A DNA stretch of 64,000 nucleotides from Trinickia terrae (GTDB lineage: Bacteria > Pseudomonadota > Gammaproteobacteria > Burkholderiales > Burkholderiaceae), in the NCBI RefSeq assembly GCF_005144415.1, contig NZ_SWJE01000012.1:62001-126000 (forward strand). Direction: 5' to 3'. Positions 42,244-53,622 of this stretch are shown here, in pieces. How positions within the stretch are numbered: position 1 is the first letter of the stretch; each line of letters opens with the position of its first letter. A model generated the notes under the pieces. The model ran no database searches and was not told the DNA's origin. It saw only the letters and a program-made list of their open reading frames with translations. The position numbers were made by a program, and so were the translations under genes.

Positions 42244-42882
42244 ATGAACGCTGCAACCGCGATCGCAACCATCCTCGCAACCTTGCTGGTCGGAGCCATG
42301 AGCCCAGGACCGAGCTTCATCATGGTGGCGAGGAACGCCATCGGCCTGTCGCGGCGCGATGGGCTCGCCACGGCAATGGGGATGGGAATCGGCGGGGTCT
42401 GCTTCAGCAGCCTCGCGCTGGTGGGCCTCTACTCGCTGCTGCAATCGGTCGAGTGGCTGTATGCCGGCCTCAAGGTGGCGGGCGGCGCGTATCTGATCTA
42501 TATCGCGTCGCGCATCTGGCTCGGGGCATCGGCGCCGCTCGCGTTTCCGGGCGAGCGCGCGGCGGGCCGCGGCGACGCCCGCAAGTCGTTCTGGATCGGG
42601 CTCAGCACCCAGTTGAGCAACCCGAAGACGGCGATTTTCTACGGCAGCATCTTCGCCGCGATGCTGCCGCAACACCCGCCGCTCTGGTGCTACTTCATCC
42701 TTCCGCCCGCCGTGTTCACGATCGAAGCCGGCTGGTATACCGTGGTCGCCCTGTGCTTCTCGAGCCGGCGTCCGCGTGAGGTCTATTTGAACTCGAAGAC
42801 GTGGATCGACCGCGTCGCGGCCGGGGCGATCACCGCGCTCGGCTTGCGCTTGATCTTCACGGCGTTCAAGCGCGGCGTTTGA
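42244..42882 (+). CDS. LysE/RhtB-family amino acid exporter
   Basis: 212 residues, about six membrane segments. 'LVGAMSPGPSFIMVARNAIGLSRRDGLATAMGMGIG' is the classical N-terminal signature, and 'LSTQLSNPKTAIFYGSIFAAMLP' the middle one. Members export amino acids or homoserine lactones from the cytoplasm. ATG 42244 has CTGGAGACGCCGA upstream. Divergent from the siderophore receptor but without an obvious functional tie. Confidence 0.9.
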   Translation: MNAATAIATILATLLVGAMSPGPSFIMVARNAIGLSRRDGLATAMGMGIGGVCFSSLALVGLYSLLQSVEWLYAGLKVAGGAYLIYIASRIWLGASAPLAFPGERAAGRGDARKSFWIGLSTQLSNPKTAIFYGSIFAAMLPQHPPLWCYFILPPAVFTIEAGWYTVVALCFSSRRPREVYLNSKTWIDRVAAGAITALGLRLIFTAFKRGV

Positions 42883-43161
42883 TGGGCGATGGCGTGCGGT
42901 GTCTGGCATGCCGCATGCCGCATGCCATTGACTCTCCATGTGTAAAACACTTAATGCAGCCCTTGCATCAAGCCGCCTTCGGTCGAGCCTCGGCTGCACG
43001 CGGGAGATTCCCCTAGTCGCTCATTTCGTCCTCAAGACCTAAAGAAAATCGCCGATATCGCAGGGACGCGGCGGAATAGAAGGTTGAGGCGCAGCCTGGA
43101 CGGCATCCGGCGGTCGCCGGTCACCCATTCCCGTCGTCGCACAGCGAAGCGAGGTGAAACC

Positions 43162-43998
43162 ATGGGAATGAAATTGGCGCTCGGGCTATCGATAGCGCTT
43201 GTCTCGTCGATCGGCATGCTGCATACGGCGCCGGCGCGCGCCGACGGTCCGTCTGCCGCCTACGACAACGGCGGGGTGACCGACGCTTCGCTCGATCCAG
43301 GCGAAGAGCGCATGACGGCCGACGAAGAGAACCACGCGCGCATGAAAGACCTCAGCGACGCCTATCACAACGGCTACAACGCCCGCGCGAAGGAAGATGC
43401 CGAGACGTACGCGTCGCTGCGCGACCAGTTGAAGCATCCGCCGCAACAGGTTGCGTCACAACAGGCCGCGCCGCAGCAAGCCTCGTCGCAATTGATGCCG
43501 CCGCTGCCCGCGGGTGTACCGCCCGGCGAAGGTGCGCAAGTCAAGCCGGTGCCAAGAACGCAGGTTGCGCAACGCCCGCTGCAGCAGCCCCAGGCCGAGC
43601 CGCAGTATCAGCAGGCGTACCAGCAACCGCAATACGCGCCGCCTGCCCCACCACCCCAACCAGTGCGCTATCAACCGGCTCCTCAGTACGCCGCCGCTCC
43701 CGCTTACACAGAAGTCACGCAGGAGTATCAGGAACCTGCGTACCAGGAAGAGGCGTATGAACCACCGCCGCCCCCTCCTCCACAGCAGACCATTCAATAC
43801 GTGCCGGTTTACGCGCAGGCCGCATACGTGCCGCAACCGCCGGTTCAAGCCGTCATGCAGCCCGTGGTGACAATTGCGCGTCCGGTTGCGTATCCGGTCT
43901 ACCGGCCCGCTTACTGGGCTCCGCACTATCGGCGCGTGTACACCGTTCGCTATGGCTACGGCTATCCCGCGCAGGGCGGGTATCCCGGCTGGGATTGA
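43162..43998 (+). CDS. Secreted Pro/Gln/Tyr-rich low-complexity protein
   Basis: 278 residues from ATG 43162 (GAGGTGAAACC upstream). A signal peptide ('KLALGLSIALVSSIGMLHTAPARADG') precedes a charged region (~45-95) with 'NHARMKDLSDAYHNGYNARAKEDAETY'. The rest is dominated by Pro, Gln, Tyr and Ala: 'QYQQAYQQPQYAPPAPPPQP', 'YQEPAYQEEAYEPPPPPPP', ending Tyr/Arg/Gly-rich 'YRRVYTVRYGYGYP'. Composition resembles periplasmic or surface sticky segments; the function is unknown. It stands alone, with convergent argC downstream. Confidence 0.8.
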   Translation: MGMKLALGLSIALVSSIGMLHTAPARADGPSAAYDNGGVTDASLDPGEERMTADEENHARMKDLSDAYHNGYNARAKEDAETYASLRDQLKHPPQQVASQQAAPQQASSQLMPPLPAGVPPGEGAQVKPVPRTQVAQRPLQQPQAEPQYQQAYQQPQYAPPAPPPQPVRYQPAPQYAAAPAYTEVTQEYQEPAYQEEAYEPPPPPPPQQTIQYVPVYAQAAYVPQPPVQAVMQPVVTIARPVAYPVYRPAYWAPHYRRVYTVRYGYGYPAQGGYPGWD

Positions 43999-44072
43999 GG
44001 GTAGGACGCGGTCCGCAAACCGCAGCATGGGGGTCACTTGGACACGACTGGCATTCAACCGTCAATGACGAT

Positions 44073-45077
44073 TCAATCCCGGCTCTGAAGCTGATGAGCA
44101 AGCGCAAAAAGCCTGTGCGCCGTGACCCCATCGCCCCTTGCATGACGGGATGCAAGCATCAGATCCAGGTTCTGCACCGCAGCCCCCGAAGCCCCCTTGC
44201 CAAGATTGTCGAACACCGCGGACAGCAGTACCTGCCCGTGCTCTGCGTTGGCGAATACGCTTAACTGCAGGTCGTTGGTGCCGTTCAACGCCTGCGGATC
44301 GAGATGCGCCAACGCCTGCGCTTCAGCGAGCGGCGTGACCCGGACGTAACGCGCATCGGCATAGTGACTCGCAAGACACGCATGCAGCCGCGCACCGTCG
44401 ATTCCCGGCGGCAACAGCCTCAGCTCCAGCGGCACGGTGAGCACGATGCCCTGGCGGAACGCGCCGTACGCGGGCACGAACAACGGACGCCGCGCGAGCC
44501 CGGCGTGCAATTGAATTTCCGGCGTGTGCTTGTGCGCGAGCCCGAGGCCGTAGACCTGGAACGGCATCGCCTGGGAAGCGTTGGCGTTGGTCCCCTCATG
44601 CGCCTCCACACCGGCACGCCCGCGCCCCGAGTAGCCCGACACCGCGTGAATGCTCACGGGGTAGTCGCGCGGCAGCAACCCGGCCTGCAACAGCGGCCGC
44701 AGCAAGCCGATCGCCCCCGTGGGATAGCAACCGGGATTCGTGACGCGCTGCGCGTTCGCGATCCGCTGCGCCTGCCCCTCCGACATCTCCGGAAAGCCAT
44801 AGGTCCACTCCGCCTGCGTGCGATGCGCGGAACTGGCGTCGATCACCCGGACGCCGGAATTCACGATCGAGCCGACCGCCTCGCGCGCGGCTGCATCGGG
44901 CAGGCACAGGATGGCGATCTCGCAATCGTTGATCGCTTCGGCGCGCCGCCGCGGGTCCTTGCGCTCCGCGGCCGGCAGCGTGACGAGGCGCAGGTCGGTG
45001 CGCCCGCGCAGGCGTTCGTGGATCTGCAACCCGGTGGTGCCCTGGTCGCCGTCGATGAAAACAAGTGGGGTGCTCAT
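44073..45077 (-). CDS. argC: N-acetyl-gamma-glutamyl-phosphate reductase (ArgC type 2)
   Basis: 334 residues from ATG 45077, chosen because GGAGG is 9 nt upstream. NADP site '[18 protein letters not shown]' is the type-2 variant of GxxGxxG, the catalytic Cys is in '[17 protein letters not shown]', and '[15 protein letters not shown]' and '[15 protein letters not shown]' supply the conserved His. It reduces N-acetylglutamyl phosphate to the semialdehyde in arginine synthesis. Divergent from a LysR regulator, unlike the usual arg gene clusters. Confidence 0.92.
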   Translation of the reverse strand: MSTPLVFIDGDQGTTGLQIHERLRGRTDLRLVTLPAAERKDPRRRAEAINDCEIAILCLPDAAAREAVGSIVNSGVRVIDASSAHRTQAEWTYGFPEMSEGQAQRIANAQRVTNPGCYPTGAIGLLRPLLQAGLLPRDYPVSIHAVSGYSGRGRAGVEAHEGTNANASQAMPFQVYGLGLAHKHTPEIQLHAGLARRPLFVPAYGAFRQGIVLTVPLELRLLPPGIDGARLHACLASHYADARYVRVTPLAEAQALAHLDPQALNGTNDLQLSVFANAEHGQVLLSAVFDNLGKGASGAAVQNLDLMLASRHARGDGVTAHRLFALAHQLQSRD

Positions 45078-45177
45078 GCCGGTCATCCTCCGCAAGCGCT
45101 AGCGCGGCTTGCGCTGACGCGATCTGACAACGAGATTGGAGGCCGTATCTTGCGCCGGCGGATAGAATTGAAACAGT

Positions 45178-45201
45178 TGAATTTCGTGACCATGAAATTC
45201 A
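45178..45201. promoter_or_regulatory. Candidate LysR operator between argC and its divergent LysR
   Basis: TGAATTTC-GTGACCAT-GAAATTCA: 8-bp perfect arms with 8-bp spacer, including the T-N11-A LysR core pattern. It lies 31-54 bp ahead of the LysR start and ~100 bp ahead of argC. Confidence 0.6.
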
Positions 45202-45231
45202 GCTTTTCTGAATCGGAATCGGAGCCACTCG

Positions 45232-46116
45232 ATGCGAGAGATCAGCCTGGACCGCCTGCGCACCCTGGTCGCCATTGCGGACCGCGGCTCGTTTGCCGAG
45301 GCCGCGCAGGCGCTGCACCTCGCGCCGCCGACCGTCAGCCTGCACATTGCCGAACTCGAAAGCCGCATCGGCGCGCCGCTTCTGTCGCGCAAGCGCGGAC
45401 ACGTGCGGCCGTCGCCCATCGGCGAGGTGCTGCTGGAGCGCGCGCGCCGGCTGCTGTCGGATGTCGAGTCGGCGCTGGACGATGTCGAGCGCCAGGTGCA
45501 GGGGCTCGCCGGACGCGTGCGGCTGGGGGCGTCGACCGGCGCGATCGCGCATCTGCTGCCGCAAGCTCTCTCGCGTTTGCGGCAGCATCATCCCGACATC
45601 GACGTGCAGATTGCCGTGCTGACATCGCACGACACGTTGAACCGGCTCGCGCAAGGAACACTCGACGTGGGATTGGTCGCACTGCCTCAGCCGGCGGTGG
45701 CGGGACTCGTGATCCGGCCTTGGCGGCGCGATCCCGTGATGGCCTTCATCCCCGCGGACTGGCCGTGCCCGGCGCGCGTCACGGCGGCTTGGCTCGCCGC
45801 GCGGCCGCTGATTCTCAACGACGCGAGCACGCGGCTGTCGCGCCTGACGAACGAGTGGTTTGCCAGCGCCGGGCATCATCCGGCGCCGCGCATCGAGCTC
45901 AACTACAACGACGCGATCAAGAGTCTCGTCGCGGCGGGTTATGGCGCGGCGCTACTGCCGCATGAGGCGAGCACGCCGGAGCCGGATACGCGCATCGTCA
46001 TGCGTCCGCTGCGGCCGGCGCTGTGGCGCGAGCTGGGCGTGGCGCATCGGACGGGGGACATCGAGCGGTCCACGCAGCACGTGCTCGATGCGCTGTGGGA
46101 TCTGCGGGCGAGATAG
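45232..46116 (+). CDS. LysR-family regulator
   Basis: 294 residues. Winged helix 'LRTLVAIADRGSFAEAAQALHLAPPTVSLHIAELESRIGAPLLSRKRG', linker helix, effector domain ending 'ELGVAHRTGDIERSTQHVLDALWDLRAR'. Divergent from argC with a symmetric element between them, so it probably controls argC or itself. It is convergent with the nucleoside operon end (cdd), 11 bp apart. Confidence 0.88.
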   Translation: MREISLDRLRTLVAIADRGSFAEAAQALHLAPPTVSLHIAELESRIGAPLLSRKRGHVRPSPIGEVLLERARRLLSDVESALDDVERQVQGLAGRVRLGASTGAIAHLLPQALSRLRQHHPDIDVQIAVLTSHDTLNRLAQGTLDVGLVALPQPAVAGLVIRPWRRDPVMAFIPADWPCPARVTAAWLAARPLILNDASTRLSRLTNEWFASAGHHPAPRIELNYNDAIKSLVAAGYGAALLPHEASTPEPDTRIVMRPLRPALWRELGVAHRTGDIERSTQHVLDALWDLRAR

Positions 46117-46127
46117 ACGCGCTGCGT

Positions 46128-47785
<1,658 letters not shown>

Positions 47786-47805
47786 GGGGTTCACTCCTTG
47801 TCGGC

Positions 47806-49125
47806 TTATTGCACGAAACGATGGAGGGTTGGCGGCAACGCGGCGGCGCCCTCCCCGACCACGTACGCGTCGACGGCTTCCGCCGCCGCCCGCGCCGCCG
47901 CCTCGGCACTGCGGGCATGAACGACGCATAACGGCTCACCCGCTTCGACGTGCTGGCCGAGCGGCGCGATATCGGACAGGCCGACGGCGTAGTCGATCGG
48001 GTCCTGCGGCCGTGTCCTGCCGCCGCCGAGCCCGACGACGGCAATCCCGAGCGCACGGCAATCGATGCGCTCCACCGTGCCCGATACGGGCGCCGGCACG
48101 GCGATCCGCACCGGGGCTTCGGCGAGGTGCCGGCCAGGCGCATCGAGCAGATCGGCGGGCCCCCCCAGCGCCGCCACCATCCTCGCGAAGCACTGCGCGG
48201 CTGCGCCGGAATCGAGCGCCGCCTGCAAGCTCGCGCGCGCCGTGCTTTCATCCGGGCTCAGCCCCCCGACGATCAGCATCTGCGCCGAGAGCGCCATCGT
48301 CACTTCATGGAGACGCGCGGGCCGGGCCCGGCCGGCCAGGTAGTCGATCGCGCACGCGATTTCGAGCGCATTGCCCGCACACGGCGCAAGCGGCTGATCC
48401 ATGTCGGTGATGAGCGCGACGGTCTTCATGCTCGCCCCGTTGCCAACGTCGACGATGCTCTGCGCCAGCTCGGCCGACGCCTCGAACGTCGGCATGAACG
48501 CCCCCGATCCGGTCTTCACGTCCATCACGAGGCCCTGCAGGCCCGCAGCGAGCTTTTTCGACAGGATCGACGCCGTGATCATCGCGATCGACTCGACCGT
48601 CGCCGTGATGTCGCGCACCGCATAGATGCGCCTGTCGGCCGGCGCGAGCTCGTCGGTCTGTCCGATGATCGCGACGCCCACCTCGCGCACCACGCGTTGG
48701 AATCGGGCGGTGTCGGGCGCGGTGTCGTAGCCGGGGATCGCGTTCAGCTTGTCGAGCGTGCCGCCCGTATGGCCGAGCCCGCGCCCCGAGATCATCGGCA
48801 CATAGCCGCCGCACGCCGCCACCATCGGGCCGAGCAGCAGCGAGGTCAGGTCGCCGACGCCGCCCGTCGAGTGCTTGTCGATGACGGGCCCGTCGAGATC
48901 CAGCGCACGCCAGTCGAGCACCCGTCCCGAGTCGCGTTGCGCGTGAGTCAGCGCCACGCGCTCCGCGACGCTCAGGTCGTTGAAGTAGACCGCCATCGCG
49001 AACGCCGATATCTGGCTGTCGGTGACGCTGCCGTCGGCCACGCCGCGCATGAACGCGGCAATCTCGTCGGCGGCGAGCGGCTGCCGGTCGCGCTTCTTGC
49101 GGATGAATTCTTGAGGTAGCAGCAT
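47806..49125 (-). CDS. deoA: Thymidine phosphorylase
   Basis: 439 residues. '[12 protein letters not shown]' (phosphate site) and the pyrimidine phosphorylase signature '[20 protein letters not shown]' are intact, as are '[25 protein letters not shown]' and the C-terminal barrel-sandwich segment '[19 protein letters not shown]'. It splits thymidine/deoxyuridine to base plus deoxyribose-1-phosphate. GAGGACCTCGCC precedes ATG 49125; 17 bp after deoC. Confidence 0.95.
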   Translation of the reverse strand: MLLPQEFIRKKRDRQPLAADEIAAFMRGVADGSVTDSQISAFAMAVYFNDLSVAERVALTHAQRDSGRVLDWRALDLDGPVIDKHSTGGVGDLTSLLLGPMVAACGGYVPMISGRGLGHTGGTLDKLNAIPGYDTAPDTARFQRVVREVGVAIIGQTDELAPADRRIYAVRDITATVESIAMITASILSKKLAAGLQGLVMDVKTGSGAFMPTFEASAELAQSIVDVGNGASMKTVALITDMDQPLAPCAGNALEIACAIDYLAGRARPARLHEVTMALSAQMLIVGGLSPDESTARASLQAALDSGAAAQCFARMVAALGGPADLLDAPGRHLAEAPVRIAVPAPVSGTVERIDCRALGIAVVGLGGGRTRPQDPIDYAVGLSDIAPLGQHVEAGEPLCVVHARSAEAAARAAAEAVDAYVVGEGAAALPPTLHRFVQ

Positions 49126-49142
49126 GGCGAGGTCCTCAGTAA

Positions 49143-49925
49143 TCAGTAAGAAGGGGATGGCCGATCGCCATCGACATGCCCGGCTGACGCCAGCAGATTG
49201 CCGAGCAGGCCGGAAGCGCCGAAGCGGAACGTGGCCGGCGTGGCCCAGCCCTCGCCGCAGATCCGTTGCGCCAGCGCGAGGTAGGCCGCCGCATCGTCGA
49301 CAGTGCGAATGCCGCCGGCGGCCTTGAAGCCGACCGGACGCCCCGCCTGCCGGATCGTGTCCAGCATGACCTCGGCCGCTTCCAGCGTGGCGTTGACCGC
49401 GACCTTGCCCGTCGAGGTCTTGATGAAGTCGGCGCCGCCTTCGATCGCGATTTCGCTTGCTTGCCGTATCAGATGGGTCTCGCGCAGCTCGCCGGTTTCG
49501 AGGATCACCTTGAGGCAGCGCCTGCCGGCCGCTGCGCGGCACTGCGCGACCAGCTCGCGGGCGATGAGCGCGTCGCCCTCGATGAGCGCGCGGTAGGGCA
49601 GCACGACGTCCACCTCGTCGGCGCCGAGCGCAACGGCCTCGGCCGTCTCTCGTGCCGCCGCATCCGGCAGCGGCGCGCCTGACGGGAAGTTCGTGACGGT
49701 CGCGATCGGCAGCGAGAAGCCCTGCGCCGCGAGGGCACCGCGCGCGGCGCCGATGAGCCGTGCGTAGATGCACAGCGCCGCCGGCCTGCCGAGCGGCGTG
49801 TTCGCCGAGCCGACCAGCGTGCCGATCGCGGCCTCGTCGTCGCCGTCGTTCAGCGACGTGAGATCGATCAACTGGAGCACGCGCCTCGCAAGCGCCGCCG
49901 CGTCAGGGGTTCTGGATGAAGTCAT
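49143..49925 (-). CDS. deoC: Deoxyribose-phosphate aldolase
   Basis: 260 residues. Schiff-base Lys in '[25 protein letters not shown]', second Lys in '[20 protein letters not shown]', and Asp in '[14 protein letters not shown]'. Cleaves 2-deoxyribose-5-phosphate to glyceraldehyde-3-phosphate and acetaldehyde. It follows the CNT permease by 15 bp in the operon. Confidence 0.95.
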   Translation of the reverse strand: MTSSRTPDAAALARRVLQLIDLTSLNDGDDEAAIGTLVGSANTPLGRPAALCIYARLIGAARGALAAQGFSLPIATVTNFPSGAPLPDAAARETAEAVALGADEVDVVLPYRALIEGDALIARELVAQCRAAAGRRCLKVILETGELRETHLIRQASEIAIEGGADFIKTSTGKVAVNATLEAAEVMLDTIRQAGRPVGFKAAGGIRTVDDAAAYLALAQRICGEGWATPATFRFGASGLLGNLLASAGHVDGDRPSPSY

Positions 49926-49940
49926 CGCGCTGCGTCACCT

Positions 49941-51215
49941 TCAATGCGTGGAAAAGAACAGGCCCGCAATCGCGGCGCTCATGAGGTTCGACAGCGTGCT
50001 GGCCGCCAACGCGCGCAAACCGTGCCGCGCCACCTCGGAGCGGCGCTCGGGCGCCACCGCGCTGAAGCCGCCCGTCAGGATCGCGATCGACGAGAAGTTG
50101 GCGAACCCGCACAGCGCGAACGACACGATGGCGATCGTCTTCGGATCGAGCACCTGCAGCCCCGCGGCCGCCACTTGCTGGGCCGGCTTCAGATACGGCG
50201 AGAGATCGCCGTACGCGACGAACTCGTTGAGAATCAGCTTCTCGCCGATGAAGTTGCCGGCGAGCTGAGCGTCGTGCCACGGCACGCCGATGAGCCACGC
50301 AAGCGGCGCGAGCAGCGAGCCGAGCATGGTCTGCAGCGAGACGTGCCCGAAGCCGAACCACGCGCAGATGCCGCCGACCGCCGCATTGAGCATCGCGATC
50401 AGCCCGACGAAGGCGATCAGCATCGCGCCGACGTTGATCGCGATCTTCAGGCCGATCGCCGCGCCCGAGGCCGCCGCTTCGATGACGTTGGCGGCGCGCT
50501 TCTCGTCGAAATCGAAGCTGCCGACCACCGTGTTGCTCGCCTCGACCGTCGGGAACAGCAGCTTGCCGAACAGCAGCCCGCCCGGCACCGCCATGAACGA
50601 CGCGGCCAGCAGATACTCCATCGGCACCCCGAGGCCCGCGTAGGCCGCGAGCACGGAGCCCGCGACCGACGCCATCCCGCTCGACATCACCGCGAAGATC
50701 TCCGCCGTCGTCATCTGCGCGACGAACGGCTTCACGAGCGCCGGCATCTCGCTCTGCCCGAGAAAGATCGTCGCCACCGCCGAGCAGGCTTCGATGCGGC
50801 TCACGCCCAGCAGCTTCTCGAGCCCGATGCCGACGATGGTGACGATCCACTTCATCACGCCCACGTAGTACAGCACGGCGATCAGCGCGGTGACGAACAC
50901 GATCATCGGCAGCACGCGCAGGCCGAACACGAAGCCGCCGTTGCCGAATACCTCGAACATCTTGTCGCCGACGAGCCCCCCGAAAATGAACGACACGCCA
51001 TGATTGCCCATGTCGAGCACGCGGTTCACGCCGTTGGCGACCATCGCGAGCAGCGCGCGGCCGGGCGGCACGAACAGCACGAGGGCGCCGATCGCGAGCT
51101 GGACCACGAGCGCGCCGCCGAGCGTGCGCAGGTTCACCGCGCCACGGTTGTTCGACAGCAGCCAGGCAATCAGCAGCAGCAATCCCATCCCACACAGACT
51201 ACGCAGAATGTCCAT
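49941..51215 (-). CDS. NupC/CNT-family concentrative nucleoside transporter
   Basis: 424 residues with about ten membrane segments. '[25 protein letters not shown]' and '[32 protein letters not shown]' carry the Gln/Glu and Asn/Ser residues of the CNT nucleoside site, and '[11 protein letters not shown]' and '[20 protein letters not shown]' are further signatures. Proton- or sodium-coupled inner-membrane uptake. It is placed between the NUP protein (12 bp) and deoC. Confidence 0.93.
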   Translation of the reverse strand: MDILRSLCGMGLLLLIAWLLSNNRGAVNLRTLGGALVVQLAIGALVLFVPPGRALLAMVANGVNRVLDMGNHGVSFIFGGLVGDKMFEVFGNGGFVFGLRVLPMIVFVTALIAVLYYVGVMKWIVTIVGIGLEKLLGVSRIEACSAVATIFLGQSEMPALVKPFVAQMTTAEIFAVMSSGMASVAGSVLAAYAGLGVPMEYLLAASFMAVPGGLLFGKLLFPTVEASNTVVGSFDFDEKRAANVIEAAASGAAIGLKIAINVGAMLIAFVGLIAMLNAAVGGICAWFGFGHVSLQTMLGSLLAPLAWLIGVPWHDAQLAGNFIGEKLILNEFVAYGDLSPYLKPAQQVAAAGLQVLDPKTIAIVSFALCGFANFSSIAILTGGFSAVAPERRSEVARHGLRALAASTLSNLMSAAIAGLFFSTH

Positions 51216-51227
51216 GTTGTGCCTCCA

Positions 51228-52289
51228 TTACTGGGCTGGAACGCCGTTCTTCCACTGCGGCCAGTGGGAGACGATTTCTGTCACGAGCGGCGAGCCCGTC
51301 AGATAGAGGTTCGCGAGCGCGGGCAGGAACCCGCCCTGGCTCTGGTAGTCGAGCAGGTTGTCGACGTCCGTCACGCCGGGCGGCGGACGATCGAAGTCCG
51401 AGCCCGAGCGCAATACCGCGACACGGCTCGTATCGGTGAGCCCGGCCGCCTCGGCGCGCTTGAGCACTTCGAAGGTGGCGTTGTCTTCCTGCTGCGTCGT
51501 GCAGTAGACGCCCTTGCCGTCGGTGAGGAGACGCGTCCAGTCGCGCGCGCGCTGACCGAGCGCCGTGCCGGAGAACCACGTGTCGCCCGCCAGCGTGTCG
51601 CACTGGATCACGGTCGGGTACTGGTTCGCGGGCGCCTGCGGATACTTCGCGCGATAGGCGGCGGCCTCCGGACTATCCGTGAGCTTGACGTCGCGCGACA
51701 GCGCGTACGCCTTCTGCACGAGCGCTTCGTTGAGCGGGAACACTTCGGTGCGGTAGTCGAGCGGCGGCTTCTGATCGCCGCTGCGCGTGTTGATGCCGAG
51801 ATAGCCCGACTTCCAGCCGGCGGGAATCTCGCGCGCGTCGAGCTCCCACTGGATGCCGAAGTCGACGAGATAGCGCGCCCACGCGGCCGAGCCCAGCGTG
51901 CCTTGCGCCGGGTCGATGCCGGCGATGCCGGACACGAGGAAGTACGTCTTGCGCAAATCGAACTTGCCCGAATAGACGAGCGCGGACACCGAAGCCGCCG
52001 CATTCGTGTGGCCCATGCCGGTGGTCAGCACGCACACGTCGTCACGCGTGCATTGGACCGCTGGATAGTCGGGCGACAGGCCCGGCACCTTGATGCTCTG
52101 CAACGGCCCGAGGTGGTCGAGCCAGGCCTTGCCTTCCGGCCCGAACATCGTGATGACGAGCACCTTGACGGCGCGCGGATGCGCGGCATGCGGCGGATGC
52201 GCAGGCGTTTCGGCAGCCTGTGCGCGCCACGCGAAGAGGGCCAGCAGGCCGCATCGCAAGACGAATTGCAATATGGATTTCGTGGACAT
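51228..52289 (-). CDS. Purine nucleoside permease (NUP) family protein
   Basis: 353 residues, signal peptide ending 'WRAQAAET'. The mature chain matches the NUP family: 'KVLVITMFGPEGKAWLDHLGPL', 'VCVLTTGMGHTNAAASVSALVYSGKFDLRKTYFLVSGIAGIDPA', 'QQEDNATFEVLKRA', 'LLDYQSQGGFLPALANLYL'. The fold is nucleoside-phosphorylase-like, and despite the name the signal peptide suggests periplasmic location, so it may bind or cleave purine nucleosides there. Between the Tsx-like and CNT genes. Confidence 0.9.
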   Translation of the reverse strand: MSTKSILQFVLRCGLLALFAWRAQAAETPAHPPHAAHPRAVKVLVITMFGPEGKAWLDHLGPLQSIKVPGLSPDYPAVQCTRDDVCVLTTGMGHTNAAASVSALVYSGKFDLRKTYFLVSGIAGIDPAQGTLGSAAWARYLVDFGIQWELDAREIPAGWKSGYLGINTRSGDQKPPLDYRTEVFPLNEALVQKAYALSRDVKLTDSPEAAAYRAKYPQAPANQYPTVIQCDTLAGDTWFSGTALGQRARDWTRLLTDGKGVYCTTQQEDNATFEVLKRAEAAGLTDTSRVAVLRSGSDFDRPPPGVTDVDNLLDYQSQGGFLPALANLYLTGSPLVTEIVSHWPQWKNGVPAQ

Positions 52290-52307
52290 CGGAAGTCTCT
52301 CTGATGG

Positions 52308-53303
52308 TTAGAACTGGTAGCCGACGCTGGCGTAGTAGCCCCAGCCGGTCCCATGGTTATGGAACGTCCCGTCGCCGAAGTTCAGGTCGCTGCCGTTCCA
52401 CTGGCCGCCGTTGTGGAAATACCGCGCGGCGCCCCAGAAGCGCCAATGCGTGAACGAATAGACCAGGACGTTGGTGGAAACGAACGCGTTGTCGGAGCGC
52501 GTGTTGTCGCCGGTTTCCTCTTGCAGCTTCGAGCCGAAGTCGTAGTTGAAGAAGCCGACGTAAGTCAGATGGCCGCCGTAGTACGTGCCGATCGGATAGA
52601 TGTACTTCATCTGCGCGCGGTAGCCGTCCCAGGTGTTCTGGTTGGCCGCGCCATAGTTCTCCCACTGCCGGCGCACATAGAGGTTCGCCGACACGAACAC
52701 CGGCAAATGCACGTCGATGTCGGTGCCGATGCCGGCGTAGAGCGTGTTCTGCCGGTCTGACGTCTTGTGCCCCTGGTCGTAGATCCAGTCGAAGGCCGCA
52801 TACCATTCCTTGAACGGGCCGAAGCCGAGATGATGGCCGACCAGGTCGTCGATGGAGACGCGCGGCTCCTGTTCGGTGAACAGCGGCGAGCCCCTGTTCG
52901 TGATCCCGGTATCGTGCGCGCTGCCCTCTCCGAGAACGCGCGGCACGTCGACATAGCCGTAGAGATCGAACGGCCCCTTGCGCCCGAAGTATTCGTATTC
53001 GAGGTAGATGTCGCTGGTCTTGTACGGACCGAAGCGGATGTCCTTGGAGCCGATCAGGCCCAGGCTCTGATGGAACCAGTCCGACATGTACGGCGACGCG
53101 GGCGCCGTCTGCGGCGGGGGAATCACGGCCCCGCTCTCCGCGACCTGCTGATTTTGCGATTCCTGCGCATAGGCGCAAGTCGTCGCCTGAACGCCGGTCA
53201 ACACCGCCAACACGGCGCCGAGTGCCGCCGCCCAACGACCGAAGCCTGCCCCGGCCTGCCGATTCCCCGTCCACTTGCCTTTTCGTTGCTTTTCCAAACC
53301 CAT
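52308..53303 (-). CDS. Tsx-like outer membrane nucleoside channel
   Basis: 331 residues from ATG 53303 (AGGATC upstream). Signal peptide after a basic start, ending 'TTCAYAQES'. 'WFHQSLGLIGSKDIRFGPYKTSDIYLEYEYFGRKGPFDLYGYVDVP' is the characteristic Tsx opening, and the chain ends 'GYYASVGYQF' with terminal Phe. It forms a 12-strand nucleoside-specific barrel. First gene of the seven-gene nucleoside operon; promoter region with an 8-8-8 inverted repeat upstream. Confidence 0.9.
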   Translation of the reverse strand: MGLEKQRKGKWTGNRQAGAGFGRWAAALGAVLAVLTGVQATTCAYAQESQNQQVAESGAVIPPPQTAPASPYMSDWFHQSLGLIGSKDIRFGPYKTSDIYLEYEYFGRKGPFDLYGYVDVPRVLGEGSAHDTGITNRGSPLFTEQEPRVSIDDLVGHHLGFGPFKEWYAAFDWIYDQGHKTSDRQNTLYAGIGTDIDVHLPVFVSANLYVRRQWENYGAANQNTWDGYRAQMKYIYPIGTYYGGHLTYVGFFNYDFGSKLQEETGDNTRSDNAFVSTNVLVYSFTHWRFWGAARYFHNGGQWNGSDLNFGDGTFHNHGTGWGYYASVGYQF

Positions 53304-53622
53304 AGCCCTGATCCTTTCTTTCTGTTTTGCACGGCAAGCGACCATCACCGCCCCCGGCGTCGTGCGCAGTGCTTCATCTTTGCGCAGACCCGTTGATTGC
53401 GGTGCGGCGCCGCCCCAATGTTGACCAATCAGACAGCTTTTACGTGCCTTCCTGCGAAGGTCAGCAGGTGGGAGCAGATACCGTGCCAAACCTGACCAAA
53501 CGATCAGGTTTAGTAAGAAAAGGATGGGACTTGTGGAAGAAGCAGAGGCAGGGGCCACCTGGCCACCCACCCTTACACAATACTCAGGATTCCCCTACGA
53601 AACCCCGAGATCTCAGTCGAAT
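53304..53622. other. 319-bp promoter region of the nucleoside operon
   Basis: No gene. On the minus strand it should hold the operon promoter. At 53488-53511, AAACCTGA-CCAAACGA-TCAGGTTT is a perfect 8-bp inverted repeat with 8-bp spacer, likely the operator of a nucleoside-responsive repressor (DeoR/CytR/LacI-like), 185 bp before the Tsx start. Confidence 0.6.

Noticed and set aside
42908-42926. Triple CATGCCG repeat after the LysE gene
   Set aside because: Too short and without symmetry or context to support a function.
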